From contig NZ_BBYF01000013.1 of assembly GCF_001894745.1 (NCBI RefSeq), positions 1 to 64,000 of the forward strand: a stretch of DNA of 64,000 bases. Direction: 5' to 3'. Position 1 is the first letter of the stretch, and every line of letters begins with the position of its first letter. This document shows positions 24,195 to 33,637 of this stretch, piece by piece. Both the position numbers and the translations under genes were made by a program. The notes under the pieces are model-generated. The model saw only the letters and a list, made by a program, of their open reading frames with translations, made no database searches and was not told the origin of the DNA. Source of the stretch: Paenibacillus sp. NAIST15-1. GTDB lineage: Bacteria; Bacillota; Bacilli; Paenibacillales; Paenibacillaceae.

Positions 24195-24511
24195 TAGTTT
24201 CATGAGCCATTACGTTAGCTCTTAAACAAAGAGAAAAGACAGCGAAATCCTATTTAAGGAGGAGTCACGCTGTCTTTTTTTTGCTCTCGTACACTGGATG
24301 ACTCCCGGAGAGGAAGGAACAGGAGGGCATTTTGCAGAATATTCTAAATGAAATGTATTTACATATGATAGTAGCAGCCCAGTCATACATCAGCAGTTTC
24401 GTTTATCCGCATTGTGCAGCCCCATCTATTGTGCAATTTTACACCCACCTGACAACCACTTCGTAATGTTCTAACCGTTTCATCACAACAAGTAATGAAA
24501 GGGAGGTTTCT
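24195..24511 (+). other. gap between MATE and DinB genes
   Basis: Holds the MATE terminator at 24234-24282. The remaining 230 bp show no gene. The last 25 bases carry the DinB gene's GAAAGGGAGG ribosome site. Confidence 0.55.
24234..24282 (+). terminator. rho-independent terminator of MATE gene
   Basis: Stem AAAAGACAGCG / CGCTGTCTTTT, closed by a 23-base loop, followed by a run of eight T. Classical form. Confidence 0.85.
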
Positions 24512-25018
24512 ATGGAACTGGAAGAAATCAAGCAAAACTTAAAGGAAACAAGAGACAAACTGTTCGGAATTCTGAAAGGATTAAATGGAGATCAATTAAA
24601 CGAACGAAAAGATGAGGATAGTTGGAGTATTGGTCAGATATGTCAGCACCTTGCCAAGGTAGAAGAAATATATGTCGTAGCCATTAAGAGGGGGTTACAG
24701 AATACAGAAGAATCATCCGTAGAACACAAATCAATCGATTCTTTACTGGACAGAAAAATAAAGCTAGCGGCTCCGGACATTGTAAAGCCAACGGATGAAC
24801 GTTACGAATATGAAGACATCATTGCAAAACTAAACAGTTCCAGACAACAGTTTGTTGAAATGCTAAACGCCTTAGAGGATCCATCGATACTGAGTAGAAG
24901 ACATTTTGTTCACCCTGCCTTTAAAGAGATGTTATTGATTGATTGGGTGAAATCGACGTACCTACATGAAGAAAGGCACATTCAACAAATTCAAGACATA
25001 ATAAATGGGGTTAGATAA
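24512..25018 (+). CDS. DinB-like (DinB_2) four-helix protein
   Basis: A 168-residue protein of the DinB/YfiT-like fold, a four-helix bundle that usually binds one metal ion through three His. Candidate ligands are the His in QICQHLAKVEE (about residue 48) and the two His in YLHEERHIQQI (about 152 and 156). Family members include bacillithiol transferases and many damage-induced proteins of unknown function. ATG 24512 has GGGAGG 9 nt upstream. It is monocistronic, ended by the hairpin at 25108-25158. Confidence 0.85.
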   Translation: MELEEIKQNLKETRDKLFGILKGLNGDQLNERKDEDSWSIGQICQHLAKVEEIYVVAIKRGLQNTEESSVEHKSIDSLLDRKIKLAAPDIVKPTDERYEYEDIIAKLNSSRQQFVEMLNALEDPSILSRRHFVHPAFKEMLLIDWVKSTYLHEERHIQQIQDIINGVR

Positions 25019-25107
25019 AGACTGGCATGCGGAAGATGCGGTCATTTAATTCCGAACTATACAGGTGAAGTCAATTTACTAGCGAATAATAATTTCATAC
25101 GAGCAAC

Positions 25108-25158
25108 AGCCGGTAATTGAAAGCAACTTTACGCTTGCATTCGATTGCCGGCTTTTTT
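25108..25158 (+). terminator. rho-independent terminator of DinB gene
   Basis: Stem AGCCGGTAATTGAAAGC / GCTTGCATTCGATTGCCGGC (with small bulges), followed by TTTTTT. Any upstream-extended start for the response regulator would lie inside this structure. Confidence 0.8.
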
Positions 25159-25186
25159 AGCTTTTCTCATAAAAAGGGGGATGTCC

Positions 25187-26785
25187 ATGTACAAATTAAT
25201 ACTCGTTGATGATGAAGAAGATGTACGAGAAGGTGTGCTGCATGAAATGGACTGGGAGTCATTAGGGTTTACGGTCGTGGAGACGGCAGAGAATGGTCAA
25301 GAGGCAATGGAGTACATAGAAAGATTGCAGCCGGATATTGTGGTGACCGATATTCATATGCCTTTCATGAATGGATTGCAGCTCGCGGAGTGGATTCGTA
25401 GTCATGATCCTTCGATGAAAATCATGATATTAACAGGCTACGATGAGTTTGAATATGCGCAGAAGGCGATCAAGCTCCATATAGACGAATACGTGCTCAA
25501 GCCATTTTCCGCTGCGGAATTGCAAGCCGCACTGGTGAAGGTCAAGCAGCAGATGGATCAGGAGGTTGCGGAGAAGAACAATCTACTAACGCTACAGGAT
25601 CATTATCGAAAGAGCTTACCTGTATTGCAGCATGTATTTTTATCTTCTCTCCTTACAGGCAAGTGTTCATTGGAGGATATTCATGAGAAATGCGAGCGTT
25701 ATGAGATGGATTTATCGGGTTCCGCTTATTTGGTCTCTGCGATTCAAATGGATCATAGCAAGGAAGAGAAGAACCGTTATTTATTGCAATTTGCAATATG
25801 CAATATTGCTGAGGAGCTCGTGCTGAAGCATATGCCGGGACGGGTATTTATTCACCATGATCATGTCATTGTGTTAACGATGAGCGCAAGCCGAGAGGGA
25901 GATAGGATGAGTCAGGAGACGATCGGGATCGTAGAAGAAATTCTTCAGAGTGTCCATCGATTTCTCAAAATAACGGTAACGATTGGCGTGGGAACTGTCG
26001 TGAATGATTTGTCCGAGTTGGCATCTTCTTATCAGGAAGCGGTACAAGCACTGCATTATCGATTGATTCACGGAAATCATCGCGTCATCTGGATTGAAGA
26101 TGTAGAGGCGAAGCGGGTGAATCCACTTGTATTCGACGACATGAAGGAGCAGGCCTTAATCCGCTGTATGAAGGTAGGGACGATAGAAGAAGCGCAAGCG
26201 ATGATGGGCGAGTTTTTTGATGTCGTGGAATCCTGCACGGTTTCGCTGCAAGATTTTCAAATCTATTGGATCGAAATTTGGACAGCCATGATGAAAGTGG
26301 CGAAAGATATGGACGTCAACTTCGAGCAGTTCCTCGGGGGTGCCGTACATCCATTGATGGAAATCTATCATTGCAATAATGCGTCAGAGGCAAAGAATTG
26401 GATGCTTCATCAATGTATGAAAATTATGAATTGCATCGCCGTCGAGCGGCAGACTGGCTACAAGAAGCTGGTGGATGACGCAAAAGCGTATATGAAGCTT
26501 CATTATGCGGATCTGGATATTTCGATTCATACGGTGTGCAGGCATTTGCACATCAGCACAGGTTACTTCAGCCATATTTTTAAGAAGGAAGCCAAAACCA
26601 CCTTCGTAAGCTACCTACTGGAGCTAAGAATGGAAGCGGCGAAGGAGCTGCTGCGGTCAACGGATCTCAAAGCGTTCGAGATCGGTGAGAAGGTAGGGTA
26701 TGCGGATCCGAATTATTTCAGCTTCAGCTTCCGCAAGCGCTACGGATTGTCGCCCAAGGAATACCGCAATCGGGATCGAGGGTGA
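25187..26785 (+). CDS. response regulator, REC plus AraC-type DNA-binding domain (YesN-like)
   Basis: A 532-residue transcription factor for the sugar locus. Residues 1-120 are a receiver domain with acidic pocket Asp8/Asp9, phospho-acceptor Asp55 (VVTDIHMP) and Lys105 (LKPFS). A long middle segment follows. The last 100 residues are an AraC/XylS double helix-turn-helix (HLHISTGYFSHIFKKEAKTTF and VGYADPNYFSFSFRKRYGLSP). The start is ATG 25187 behind AAAAAGGGGG; longer starts fall in the terminator upstream. The gene is followed after 7 bp by its cognate histidine kinase, then by a binding-protein sensor and the mgl transporter genes, so it probably activates mglBAC when galactose or a related sugar is sensed. 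Confidence 0.92.
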   Translation: MYKLILVDDEEDVREGVLHEMDWESLGFTVVETAENGQEAMEYIERLQPDIVVTDIHMPFMNGLQLAEWIRSHDPSMKIMILTGYDEFEYAQKAIKLHIDEYVLKPFSAAELQAALVKVKQQMDQEVAEKNNLLTLQDHYRKSLPVLQHVFLSSLLTGKCSLEDIHEKCERYEMDLSGSAYLVSAIQMDHSKEEKNRYLLQFAICNIAEELVLKHMPGRVFIHHDHVIVLTMSASREGDRMSQETIGIVEEILQSVHRFLKITVTIGVGTVVNDLSELASSYQEAVQALHYRLIHGNHRVIWIEDVEAKRVNPLVFDDMKEQALIRCMKVGTIEEAQAMMGEFFDVVESCTVSLQDFQIYWIEIWTAMMKVAKDMDVNFEQFLGGAVHPLMEIYHCNNASEAKNWMLHQCMKIMNCIAVERQTGYKKLVDDAKAYMKLHYADLDISIHTVCRHLHISTGYFSHIFKKEAKTTFVSYLLELRMEAAKELLRSTDLKAFEIGEKVGYADPNYFSFSFRKRYGLSPKEYRNRDRG

Positions 26786-26792
26786 AGGTCGC

Positions 26793-28535
26793 ATGATCAA
26801 CGTCAGGAGCATTCAGTTTATTATCGCAAAAACATTTATTTTCATAACCGTTGCTGCGGTGTGTATGGTCAGCGTCATGCTGTATAACAAATTTTCCAGT
26901 ACGGCAGAGACAAATGCGGACTTGAATATTCAGCAGGTCGTAGAGCAGGTCAATTATAATTTGGAGATATATGTGAACAACATTACAAGTATCTTCGACG
27001 TCGTTCAAGACCTGATTCGTAGGAGTCCTTCCGTGACGAATCCTATTTTAGTAGAGCAGCTGAAATCTATTATGAAAACAAGAGAAGATTTGATTTCGAT
27101 CGCCTTGTTTACCAAGCAAGGAAAGCTGGTCTTCAACACTCCTCAACTGACCATGCGGAGCAATACACAATTAGAGCGGCAAAGCTGGTTCGAGGCCGCT
27201 ATGGCGCGCCCAGATCAATTATCGTTCTCCTCGCCTCATATTCAGAATTTATTTAAAACCACTTACAAATGGGCCGTCTCCATCAGTAAGCAAGCTGGGT
27301 ATCGTACAGGGCGGGGGCAGCCCGATCAGGGTGTGCTGGTTATCGATATGAACTTCAAGACGATCAACGAATTAAGCAAGCAAGTATCTTTTGGCAAGAG
27401 GGGCTATATCTATATTATCGATTCTTTCGGCAACATCGTCTACCATCCGCAGCAGCAACTGATTTATGCAGGGTTAAAGTATGAGAACTTAGAACGCGTC
27501 CTTACCTACGCATATGGAAGCTTCCAAGATAACAGCAATGACGAGAGCAAGCTGATTACCGTCAAAACGGTAAATCCGATCGGCTGGAAAGTTGTAGGCG
27601 TTGCCTACAAAGATGAGATCGTAACAACCAAGTCTGAACTAAATACCTTTATACTGTGGTTTCTCGTAATCGTCATTCTGATTGTTCTATTCGTGTCGAT
27701 CGTTGTATCTGCGAGAATCTCACTGCCCATTCAGAATCTAGCTAAATCGGTAAAGAGCGCGGGGGAAGGGGATTTTACAGTACCGATCTCGACGATGGGC
27801 ATCTATGAAGTGGATCAATTGTCCAGCCGGTTCAACATGATGCTTCGGCAAATTCGGCAGTTAATGGATCAGATTATTGTGGAGCAAGAGGCGAAGCGCA
27901 AGAGTGAGCTTGATGTGCTGCAAGCACAGATCAATCCACACTTCCTATACAACACCTTGAATTCGGTCATCCGGCTTGCGGAACGGGGAGAAACAAGGGA
28001 GGTCGTTACGGCAATTACATCTTTATCGCGATTTTTTCGGATTAGCTTGAGTAAAGGGAAGAACATCATCACCGTACAAGAAGAGATTGAACATGTCAGA
28101 CATTACTTAATCATTCAGACCATCCGTTATAAACGCAAATTTCAATATGCAATAGATATCCAGGATGAGGCATTGGATTGCATGACCATGAAGCTTATTT
28201 TGCAGCCAATCGTCGAAAATGCGATCGTGCATGGGATTGAGATGATGCAGGAGGAAGGGATGATCACCATAACAGCCGCTATTGTAGAAGATAAGTTGAT
28301 GCTGCAAGTAACGGATAACGGCTTAGGCATGAGTCCTCAGATTGTGAACAGTCTTCTAACGAAGAAGGTAAGAAGTGAAAGTGGGTCAGGCGTTGGCGTG
28401 AAAAATGTACATGATCGTATCCAGCTATGCTTCGGTCAAGGCTATGGACTGGAGTTCGAGAGCGAGCTGGAAGAAGGCACGACGGTCAAAATCTGGCTTC
28501 CCATTGTCCGGGATGAAAGGGAGGCAGAGTCGTGA
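26793..28535 (+). CDS. sensor histidine kinase (YesM-like, His_kinase/HATPase_c)
   Basis: A 580-residue membrane kinase. One N-terminal membrane helix (about residues 10-32) is followed by an extracellular Cache-like sensor (about 35-285), a second helix (LWFLVIVILIVLFVSIVVSARI), a HAMP segment (ISLPIQNLAKSVKSAGEG), the His-box QINPHFLYNTLNSVIR with the phospho-accepting His, and an ATPase domain with N box (QPIVENAIVHG) and G boxes (DNGLGM, GSGVGVKNVHDR). ATG 26793 has GAGGGTGAAGG upstream. It overlaps the next gene by 4 bp (GTGA), so signalling protein and sensor lipoprotein are made together. Confidence 0.93.
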   Translation: MINVRSIQFIIAKTFIFITVAAVCMVSVMLYNKFSSTAETNADLNIQQVVEQVNYNLEIYVNNITSIFDVVQDLIRRSPSVTNPILVEQLKSIMKTREDLISIALFTKQGKLVFNTPQLTMRSNTQLERQSWFEAAMARPDQLSFSSPHIQNLFKTTYKWAVSISKQAGYRTGRGQPDQGVLVIDMNFKTINELSKQVSFGKRGYIYIIDSFGNIVYHPQQQLIYAGLKYENLERVLTYAYGSFQDNSNDESKLITVKTVNPIGWKVVGVAYKDEIVTTKSELNTFILWFLVIVILIVLFVSIVVSARISLPIQNLAKSVKSAGEGDFTVPISTMGIYEVDQLSSRFNMMLRQIRQLMDQIIVEQEAKRKSELDVLQAQINPHFLYNTLNSVIRLAERGETREVVTAITSLSRFFRISLSKGKNIITVQEEIEHVRHYLIIQTIRYKRKFQYAIDIQDEALDCMTMKLILQPIVENAIVHGIEMMQEEGMITITAAIVEDKLMLQVTDNGLGMSPQIVNSLLTKKVRSESGSGVGVKNVHDRIQLCFGQGYGLEFESELEEGTTVKIWLPIVRDEREAES

Positions 28536-29503
28536 ATCGAAGAATGAATCTATTGTTAATCGTGATTTTGTCACTCTCCTTCTCGCTGTCGTCTTGTTCC
28601 ATTCAGACCAATATGATGTCGGATAATATGCTCGCTATAGACCTAATCGTCAAGATGAATCAGGGCGATTACTGGAACACGCTGAAGAGCGGGGCTGAGG
28701 CTGCGGCCAAGGAATTCAATGTGAAGCTTCATTTTCTGGCTCCAAATCATGAAGATGATATTCCAGGTCAGATTGAATTAGTGAATCAATCCATTCAGAA
28801 TCGTCCGGATGCCATCATTCTTGCGGCAAGTGATTATATGGGGTTAGCACAAGCGACCGATCGAATTGCCTATGAAAACATACCGATCATATCCATCGAC
28901 TCAGAGGTTGGATCCGCACGTGTGAAGACGTATGTCGGTACGAACAATTATGAAGCAGGGCAGCTGGCCGCGAAGCGAATGATCGAATTGATTCATGAAT
29001 CGGGTCAAATTGCGGTCATGAACTTTGTAGAGGCAGCCAAAAATGCGAATCAACGGGAAGAAGGGTTTCAAGATTATGTGGCCAGATTTCCGAATGTTCG
29101 TGTAGTGGATATTCAATATTCACAGTCCAATCAACGAAATGCGGAGGAGATTACACGCAGATGGCTCGCCCAATATCCAAGCCTGGACGGGATTGTTGCA
29201 TTAAATGCAGAATCTTCAATCGGCGTAGGGCGTGAGGTTCAACGATCCGGCCATGGTGGAAGAGTGAAGGTGATCGCATTCGATAGTCCGCCTGAAACAA
29301 TGGGGTTGTTGCAGGATGGAGTTGTTCAGGCGCTGGTCTTGCAGAATCCATTTAATAACGGATATCTCGCCGTGAAGTACGCCGTCGACATTATTGAGGG
29401 GCGGAACGTACCTGAAAGAATAGATACAGGCGTTAAGCTAATTGATCTGGACAATATGCTGTGGCCAGAAAACCAGAAGCTGTTGTTTCCGTTTGTAAAA
29501 TAA
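28532..29503 (+). CDS. sugar-binding lipoprotein, sensor partner of the two-component system
   Basis: A 323-residue periplasmic-binding-protein type I lipoprotein (Peripla_BP_4). The signal ends with lipobox LSSC (Cys about residue 22). The body has the usual ribose/galactose-binder segments (GDYWNTLKSGAEAAAKE, RPDAIILAASDY, VGTNNYEAGQLAAK, DGIVALNAESSIGVGREV, KVIAFDSPPE). It begins with GTG overlapping the kinase stop (GTGA) and is separated from mglB by 136 bp. That position in the regulatory operon, distinct from mglB, suggests it presents sugar to the kinase's extracellular domain, as known for other helper-binding-protein sensors. The role is inference; the fold is sure. Confidence 0.88.
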   Translation: MNRRMNLLLIVILSLSFSLSSCSIQTNMMSDNMLAIDLIVKMNQGDYWNTLKSGAEAAAKEFNVKLHFLAPNHEDDIPGQIELVNQSIQNRPDAIILAASDYMGLAQATDRIAYENIPIISIDSEVGSARVKTYVGTNNYEAGQLAAKRMIELIHESGQIAVMNFVEAAKNANQREEGFQDYVARFPNVRVVDIQYSQSNQRNAEEITRRWLAQYPSLDGIVALNAESSIGVGREVQRSGHGGRVKVIAFDSPPETMGLLQDGVVQALVLQNPFNNGYLAVKYAVDIIEGRNVPERIDTGVKLIDLDNMLWPENQKLLFPFVK

Positions 29504-29582
29504 CTCAGTGCGCAAGGTGATGAGAATTTCGATAGAACTCAGGAGGATTTTCGATACCGGATCCCATGAGAATCCATCATAA

Positions 29583-29596
29583 TGAAAGCGTATTCT
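29583..29596 (+). promoter_or_regulatory. possible cre (CcpA) site before mglB
   Basis: TGAAAGCGTATTCT matches the catabolite-responsive element consensus TGWAANCGNTNWCA with two mismatches. It lies 43 bp before mglB, where it would let CcpA repress uptake when glucose is available. Not perfect, so tentative. Confidence 0.4.
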
Positions 29597-29639
29597 TTTC
29601 TAGGGTATTCAGGAATGATGTTGAGGAGGTCTGGATCAA

Positions 29640-30668
29640 ATGAAGAAAGTATCAGCTTTGATTCTGGTGAGTGCATTAATTGCGACAGTTGTTAGCGGCT
29701 GCGCAAACGGGAAAAGTTCAGGCGGTGACGGCGGCAGTGAGCCCCTAGTAGGTGTTGCGATTTATAAGTTCGACGATACGTTCATGACAGGCGTACGGAA
29801 TGCGATTTCGGATTCAGCGAAAGGGATTGCCCAAGCCGATATCGTGGACAGTCAGAATTCACAGCCGACCCAAAACGATAAAGTGGATTTGTTCATCACG
29901 AAAGGGGTTAAAGCCTTGGTCGTTAACCCTGTTGACCGTACGGCAGCGGGTGTCATTATCGATAAGGCGATGGCCAAAGACATTCCGGTCGTATTCCTGA
30001 ATCGCGAGCCGCTGCCGGAAGATATGAAGAAATGGGATAAAGTCTATTATGTCGGTGCGAAGGCGGAAGAATCCGGTACGATGTCCGGTCAGCTCATTGC
30101 GGATTATTGGAAGTCGCATCCAGATGCGGATAAGAACAAGGATGGCGTATTGCAATATGTCATGTTAAAAGGGGAGCCTGGTCATCAGGATGCTGAACTC
30201 CGTACGAAGTACTCGATCCAAGCGATCGAAGACGCGGGGATTAAAGTTGAGAAGCTGCAGGAAGATACCGGGATGTGGGATCGCGTAAAAGGTCAAGAGA
30301 AGATGGCGGCGTTCTTGGCTGCACATGGCGATAAGATTGAAGCCGTCTTTGCGAACAATGATGATATGGCCTTGGGCGCCATTGAGGCATTGAAGGCGAA
30401 TGGCTATTTCAAGGATAACAAATTCATTCCTGTGGTAGGTGTAGATGCGACAGCACCGGCGCTGCAGGCATTGGAAGAAGGCACATTGCTTGGAACCGTT
30501 CTGAATGATGCAAAGAACCAAGGAAAGGCTGCGATCACGCTTGCAAGCGTGCTGGCGAAAGGCGAGAAGCCTTCGAAAGATAATGTTGGTTATGAGATCA
30601 CGGATAATCATTATATCTGGATTTCTTATAAGAAAATTACGAAAGACAATATGGCTGACGCGAAGTAA
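29640..30668 (+). CDS. mglB: galactose/glucose-binding lipoprotein MglB
   Basis: A 342-residue substrate-binding lipoprotein (lipobox VVSGC, Cys about 21) for galactose/glucose ABC import. The ligand contacts known from E. coli MglB are all recognisable: the KFDDTFM segment (Asp/Phe), NPVDRTAA (Asn), GEPGHQDAELRT (His, Asp, Arg), NNDDMALGA (Asn), VGVDATAPAL (Asp) and VLNDAKNQG (Asn). This makes the substrate call unusually safe for a binding protein. ATG 29640 has GAGGAGGT upstream. It is followed by mglA and mglC in the same direction. A possible cre site and the upstream YesN-like regulator suggest dual control. Confidence 0.95.
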   Translation: MKKVSALILVSALIATVVSGCANGKSSGGDGGSEPLVGVAIYKFDDTFMTGVRNAISDSAKGIAQADIVDSQNSQPTQNDKVDLFITKGVKALVVNPVDRTAAGVIIDKAMAKDIPVVFLNREPLPEDMKKWDKVYYVGAKAEESGTMSGQLIADYWKSHPDADKNKDGVLQYVMLKGEPGHQDAELRTKYSIQAIEDAGIKVEKLQEDTGMWDRVKGQEKMAAFLAAHGDKIEAVFANNDDMALGAIEALKANGYFKDNKFIPVVGVDATAPALQALEEGTLLGTVLNDAKNQGKAAITLASVLAKGEKPSKDNVGYEITDNHYIWISYKKITKDNMADAK

Positions 30669-30764
30669 TGTGAACCGTTGAACTATTGGCTTCAAGTTGG
30701 GGAGGTAGAATGATTCGTTATTCGTACCTCCTCTTTTTACGAAGAGACTTAGGGGGCGAAAGGG

Positions 30765-32276
30765 ATGGGACAGCATGAATTCGTGCTCGAAATGAACAAC
30801 ATTTCCAAGGAATTTCCCGGAGTTAAGGCGTTGGATCAAGTGACGCTGCAAGTGCGGCCTGGAACCGTACATGCACTGATGGGCGAAAATGGAGCGGGCA
30901 AATCAACGTTAATGAAATGCCTCTTCGGGATTTATACCCCTGATGAAGGCGAGATTATGGTGAATGGCGAAGCTGTGCAGATTCCGAACTCCAAAACGGC
31001 ATTGAATATCGGGATATCGATGATTCATCAGGAGCTTCACCCTGTACCTTACCGAAATGTGATGGAGAATATTTGGCTGGGACGATTCCCGACGAGAGGG
31101 ATTGGCCCTCTACGATTTATCGATCATAAGCGCATGGCGCGAGATACGCGTGATTTATTTAAACAGCTGGACATCGATTTGCATCCCGAGACGATGGTTC
31201 ATACGTTATCGGTTTCTAAAATCCAATCCATCGAAATTGCCAAGGCTGTATCTTTTCATTCCCGAATCATTGTGATGGATGAACCGACGTCATCGCTTAC
31301 TGATGTCGAGGTTGAGCAGCTGTTCCGAATCATTCGAGAATTGAAAAAAAATGGCGTCGCCATTATTTATATATCGCACAAAATGGAAGAAATCCTTCAG
31401 ATATCAGATGAAGTGACGATTATGAGAGACGGGAAGAAAATCGGGACGTGGCCGGCATCCGAATTAACAACGGACCTGATTATTTCCCGTATGGTCGGAC
31501 GAGATTTGACGAACCGATTCCCGCCACGGAACAACGTGCCTGGCGAGGTTGTAATGCGCGTTCAAGGGCTGACCTCGCCTCTACCGAAGTCCTTCAAGCA
31601 AGTGAGTTTCGACTTGCACCGTGGTGAAATCGTTGGGATCGGCGGATTGGTAGGCGCACAGCGCACCGAATTGATGGAAGCCTTATTCGGACTCCGGGAC
31701 GTCCAATCGGGAACCATCTCGATTCAAGGCAAGGAGGTAAGGATCGACTCTCCCGTCATTGCGAAGAAACATGGTATGGCATTGTTAACGGAGGAACGAC
31801 GCGTGACAGGCATTTTCCCGGTGTTATCGGTTCATGAGAATGCGGCAATCGCGAATTTGGATCACTATCGCAAGCCTTATTTCCTGTTAGACGGGAAAAA
31901 GAAGAAGGCGGAAGTAGATGCGATGGTTCAGAAATTGCGGACGAAAACACCATCTACGCGCGAGTTGATTATGAACTTATCTGGCGGTAATCAGCAAAAG
32001 GTGCTGTTTGCACGCTGGCTCCTGACGGAACCGGACATATTGCTGTTGGATGAGCCTACCCGCGGCATTGACGTTGGGGCTAAGTATGAAATTTACTCAA
32101 TCATTGCTGAACTGGCCTTGCAGGGCAAGAGCATTATTATGATCTCTTCGGAAATGCCGGAGCTCATCGGGATGTCAGATCGCATTATGGTCATGTCCGA
32201 AGGGCGGTTGACCGGGATTTTGAGCGGGAAGGAAGCGACGGAAGAGGAAATTATGCGGCTAGCGGCGCAGCATTAA
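30765..32276 (+). CDS. mglA: galactose ABC importer ATP-binding protein MglA
   Basis: A 503-residue double ABC ATPase of the MglA/RbsA type. The first domain has Walker A GENGAGKST (about 42-50), signature LSVSKIQ and Walker B IIVMDEPTSS. The second has a degenerate P-loop (GLVGAQRTEL), signature LSGGNQQK and Walker B ILLLDEPTRG; a degenerate second P-loop is normal for the family. It supplies energy for import of the sugar bound by MglB through MglC. ATG 30765 is preceded by AGGGGGCGAAAGGG. A 96-bp gap after mglB could allow more binding protein than ATPase to be made. Confidence 0.95.
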   Translation: MGQHEFVLEMNNISKEFPGVKALDQVTLQVRPGTVHALMGENGAGKSTLMKCLFGIYTPDEGEIMVNGEAVQIPNSKTALNIGISMIHQELHPVPYRNVMENIWLGRFPTRGIGPLRFIDHKRMARDTRDLFKQLDIDLHPETMVHTLSVSKIQSIEIAKAVSFHSRIIVMDEPTSSLTDVEVEQLFRIIRELKKNGVAIIYISHKMEEILQISDEVTIMRDGKKIGTWPASELTTDLIISRMVGRDLTNRFPPRNNVPGEVVMRVQGLTSPLPKSFKQVSFDLHRGEIVGIGGLVGAQRTELMEALFGLRDVQSGTISIQGKEVRIDSPVIAKKHGMALLTEERRVTGIFPVLSVHENAAIANLDHYRKPYFLLDGKKKKAEVDAMVQKLRTKTPSTRELIMNLSGGNQQKVLFARWLLTEPDILLLDEPTRGIDVGAKYEIYSIIAELALQGKSIIMISSEMPELIGMSDRIMVMSEGRLTGILSGKEATEEEIMRLAAQH

Positions 32277-32301
32277 GCGGCAGAGAAAGGTGAGATCTAC
32301 G

Positions 32302-33312
32302 ATGAACGCGAAGCGAATTCAATCTTTTATTTCCCAAAATGTCATCTATTTGGTTCTGGCTGTTCTTATCATAGGAATTGCGATTTACGACCCTTCATTT
32401 ATAGGATTAAATCCACTCCGGGATATCCTGAATCAGTCATCTACACGTGTCATTATTGCCCTTGGCGTTGCTTTTGTTCTCATTACAGGCGGTACGGACT
32501 TGTCAGCAGGTAGAATTGTGGGTTTATCCGCGGTCGTATCGGCGTCCATGCTGCAGACAACCGATTATGCACGCAGGTTTTTCCCCGATCTGGAGGAACT
32601 GCCGTTATTCGTGCCGATTCTACTAGCAGTCATTGTAGGCCTAATATTTGGACTCATTAACGGTATAATCGTCGCGAAGTTCAAGGTGCCTCCATTCATA
32701 GCGACTTTAGGTACGATGGTTGCAGTGTATGGCGTCAACTCCCTATACTTTGACACGGCTCCGAATCATTCGCAGCCGATCGGCGGCTTGCGGCCTGATT
32801 TTAAAGAATATTTCGGTACAGGAAGCATAGGATATGGCGGCGTATCCATTCCGATTATTGTGGTAATCGCAATCGTAGTTGCGTTTATCGTATGGGTTGT
32901 GTTCAACAAAACGAGATTGGGCAAGAACATGTATGCGATCGGCGGGAATCAGCAGGCAGCAAGGGTATCAGGCATTAACGTGGGCAAAAACCTTGTGTAT
33001 ATCTATGCCATTGCTGGCGCGCTGTATGGCCTGGCCGGGGTTCTCGAAGCGGCAAGAACCGGGGGAGCGACGAATAACTACGGGAATATGTACGAATTGG
33101 ATGCGATTGCCGCCTGCGTTGTCGGTGGCGTGTCGACCACTGGGGGCATCGGAACGGTTCCTGGTGTAGTGACGGGAGTACTTATTTTTACCGTCATTAA
33201 CTACGGTCTGACCTTCATCGGTGTAAGCCCGTATTGGCAGTTGATTATTAAAGGATCGATTATCGTAGCAGCTGTCGCCTTCGATATGCGGAAATATGCA
33301 GCTAAGAAATAA
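32302..33312 (+). CDS. mglC: galactose ABC importer permease MglC
   Basis: A 336-residue integral membrane permease of the BPD_transp_2 family, with about ten hydrophobic segments and the usual ITGGTDLSAGRIVGLSAV and ARVSGINVGKNLVYIYAIAG loop motifs. ATG 32302 is preferred to the in-frame GTG at 32290, since GAAAGGTGAG lies 12 nt upstream of the ATG and overlaps the GTG. It follows mglA after 25 bp and closes the mglBAC operon. A 151-bp MITE-like insertion now separates it from the operon's terminator. Confidence 0.93.
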   Translation: MNAKRIQSFISQNVIYLVLAVLIIGIAIYDPSFIGLNPLRDILNQSSTRVIIALGVAFVLITGGTDLSAGRIVGLSAVVSASMLQTTDYARRFFPDLEELPLFVPILLAVIVGLIFGLINGIIVAKFKVPPFIATLGTMVAVYGVNSLYFDTAPNHSQPIGGLRPDFKEYFGTGSIGYGGVSIPIIVVIAIVVAFIVWVVFNKTRLGKNMYAIGGNQQAARVSGINVGKNLVYIYAIAGALYGLAGVLEAARTGGATNNYGNMYELDAIAACVVGGVSTTGGIGTVPGVVTGVLIFTVINYGLTFIGVSPYWQLIIKGSIIVAAVAFDMRKYAAKK

Positions 33313-33384
33313 AGGATTTGATTAGGTTGAGGCCTTCCTTACGGAGATCCCTGCAAAACGAATACAGTTTGTGTAAAAAGCAGC

Positions 33385-33535
33385 GGCTGTCCCAAAAGTG
33401 TTCGCATGAAATGAGAACATCCCAATTCATGAACGAAAGAACCTCAAACTCCACCGCTAAGTTGAGGATGAGGTCCTTTGTGAAATTCAACTCTTAGTGG
33501 GGCTTGAAAATCGTAAAATGACTTCTGGGACAGCC
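33385..33535. mobile_element. MITE-like inverted-repeat element, 151 bp
   Basis: Terminal inverted repeats GGCTGTCCCAAAAGT (33385-33399) and ACTTCTGGGACAGCC (33521-33535) match at 14 of 15 positions. There is no transposase inside; the 120-bp interior could itself fold. The ends are of the type found on many Bacillales insertion sequences and their non-autonomous derivatives. No clear target duplication is visible. It sits between mglC and its terminator. Confidence 0.75.
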
Positions 33536-33637
33536 ACAATGTTTTTACTCCTTCTGTTTCAGTTGGCGGCTAATCAGAAGGGTGCTTAAATAATTATTCA
33601 AAGCACCGCGGGGAAATCCCCAGCAGTCTATTCATGA

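Noticed and set aside
25145..25186. Upstream start for the response regulator at 25145
   Set aside because: It lies in the terminator hairpin of the previous gene. ATG 25187 begins exactly at the receiver domain's first strand and has AAAAAGGGGG upstream.
26700..26792. In-frame upstream extension of the histidine kinase to 26700
   Set aside because: It would overlap the end of the response regulator by 85 bp and lacks a ribosome site. ATG 26793 has GAGGGTGAAGG and the usual kinase N-terminus.
30165..30872. 235-codon open frame on the minus strand across mglB and mglA
   Set aside because: mglB and mglA on the plus strand are certain by motif. The antisense translation is rich in His, Arg and Phe with no recognisable domain.
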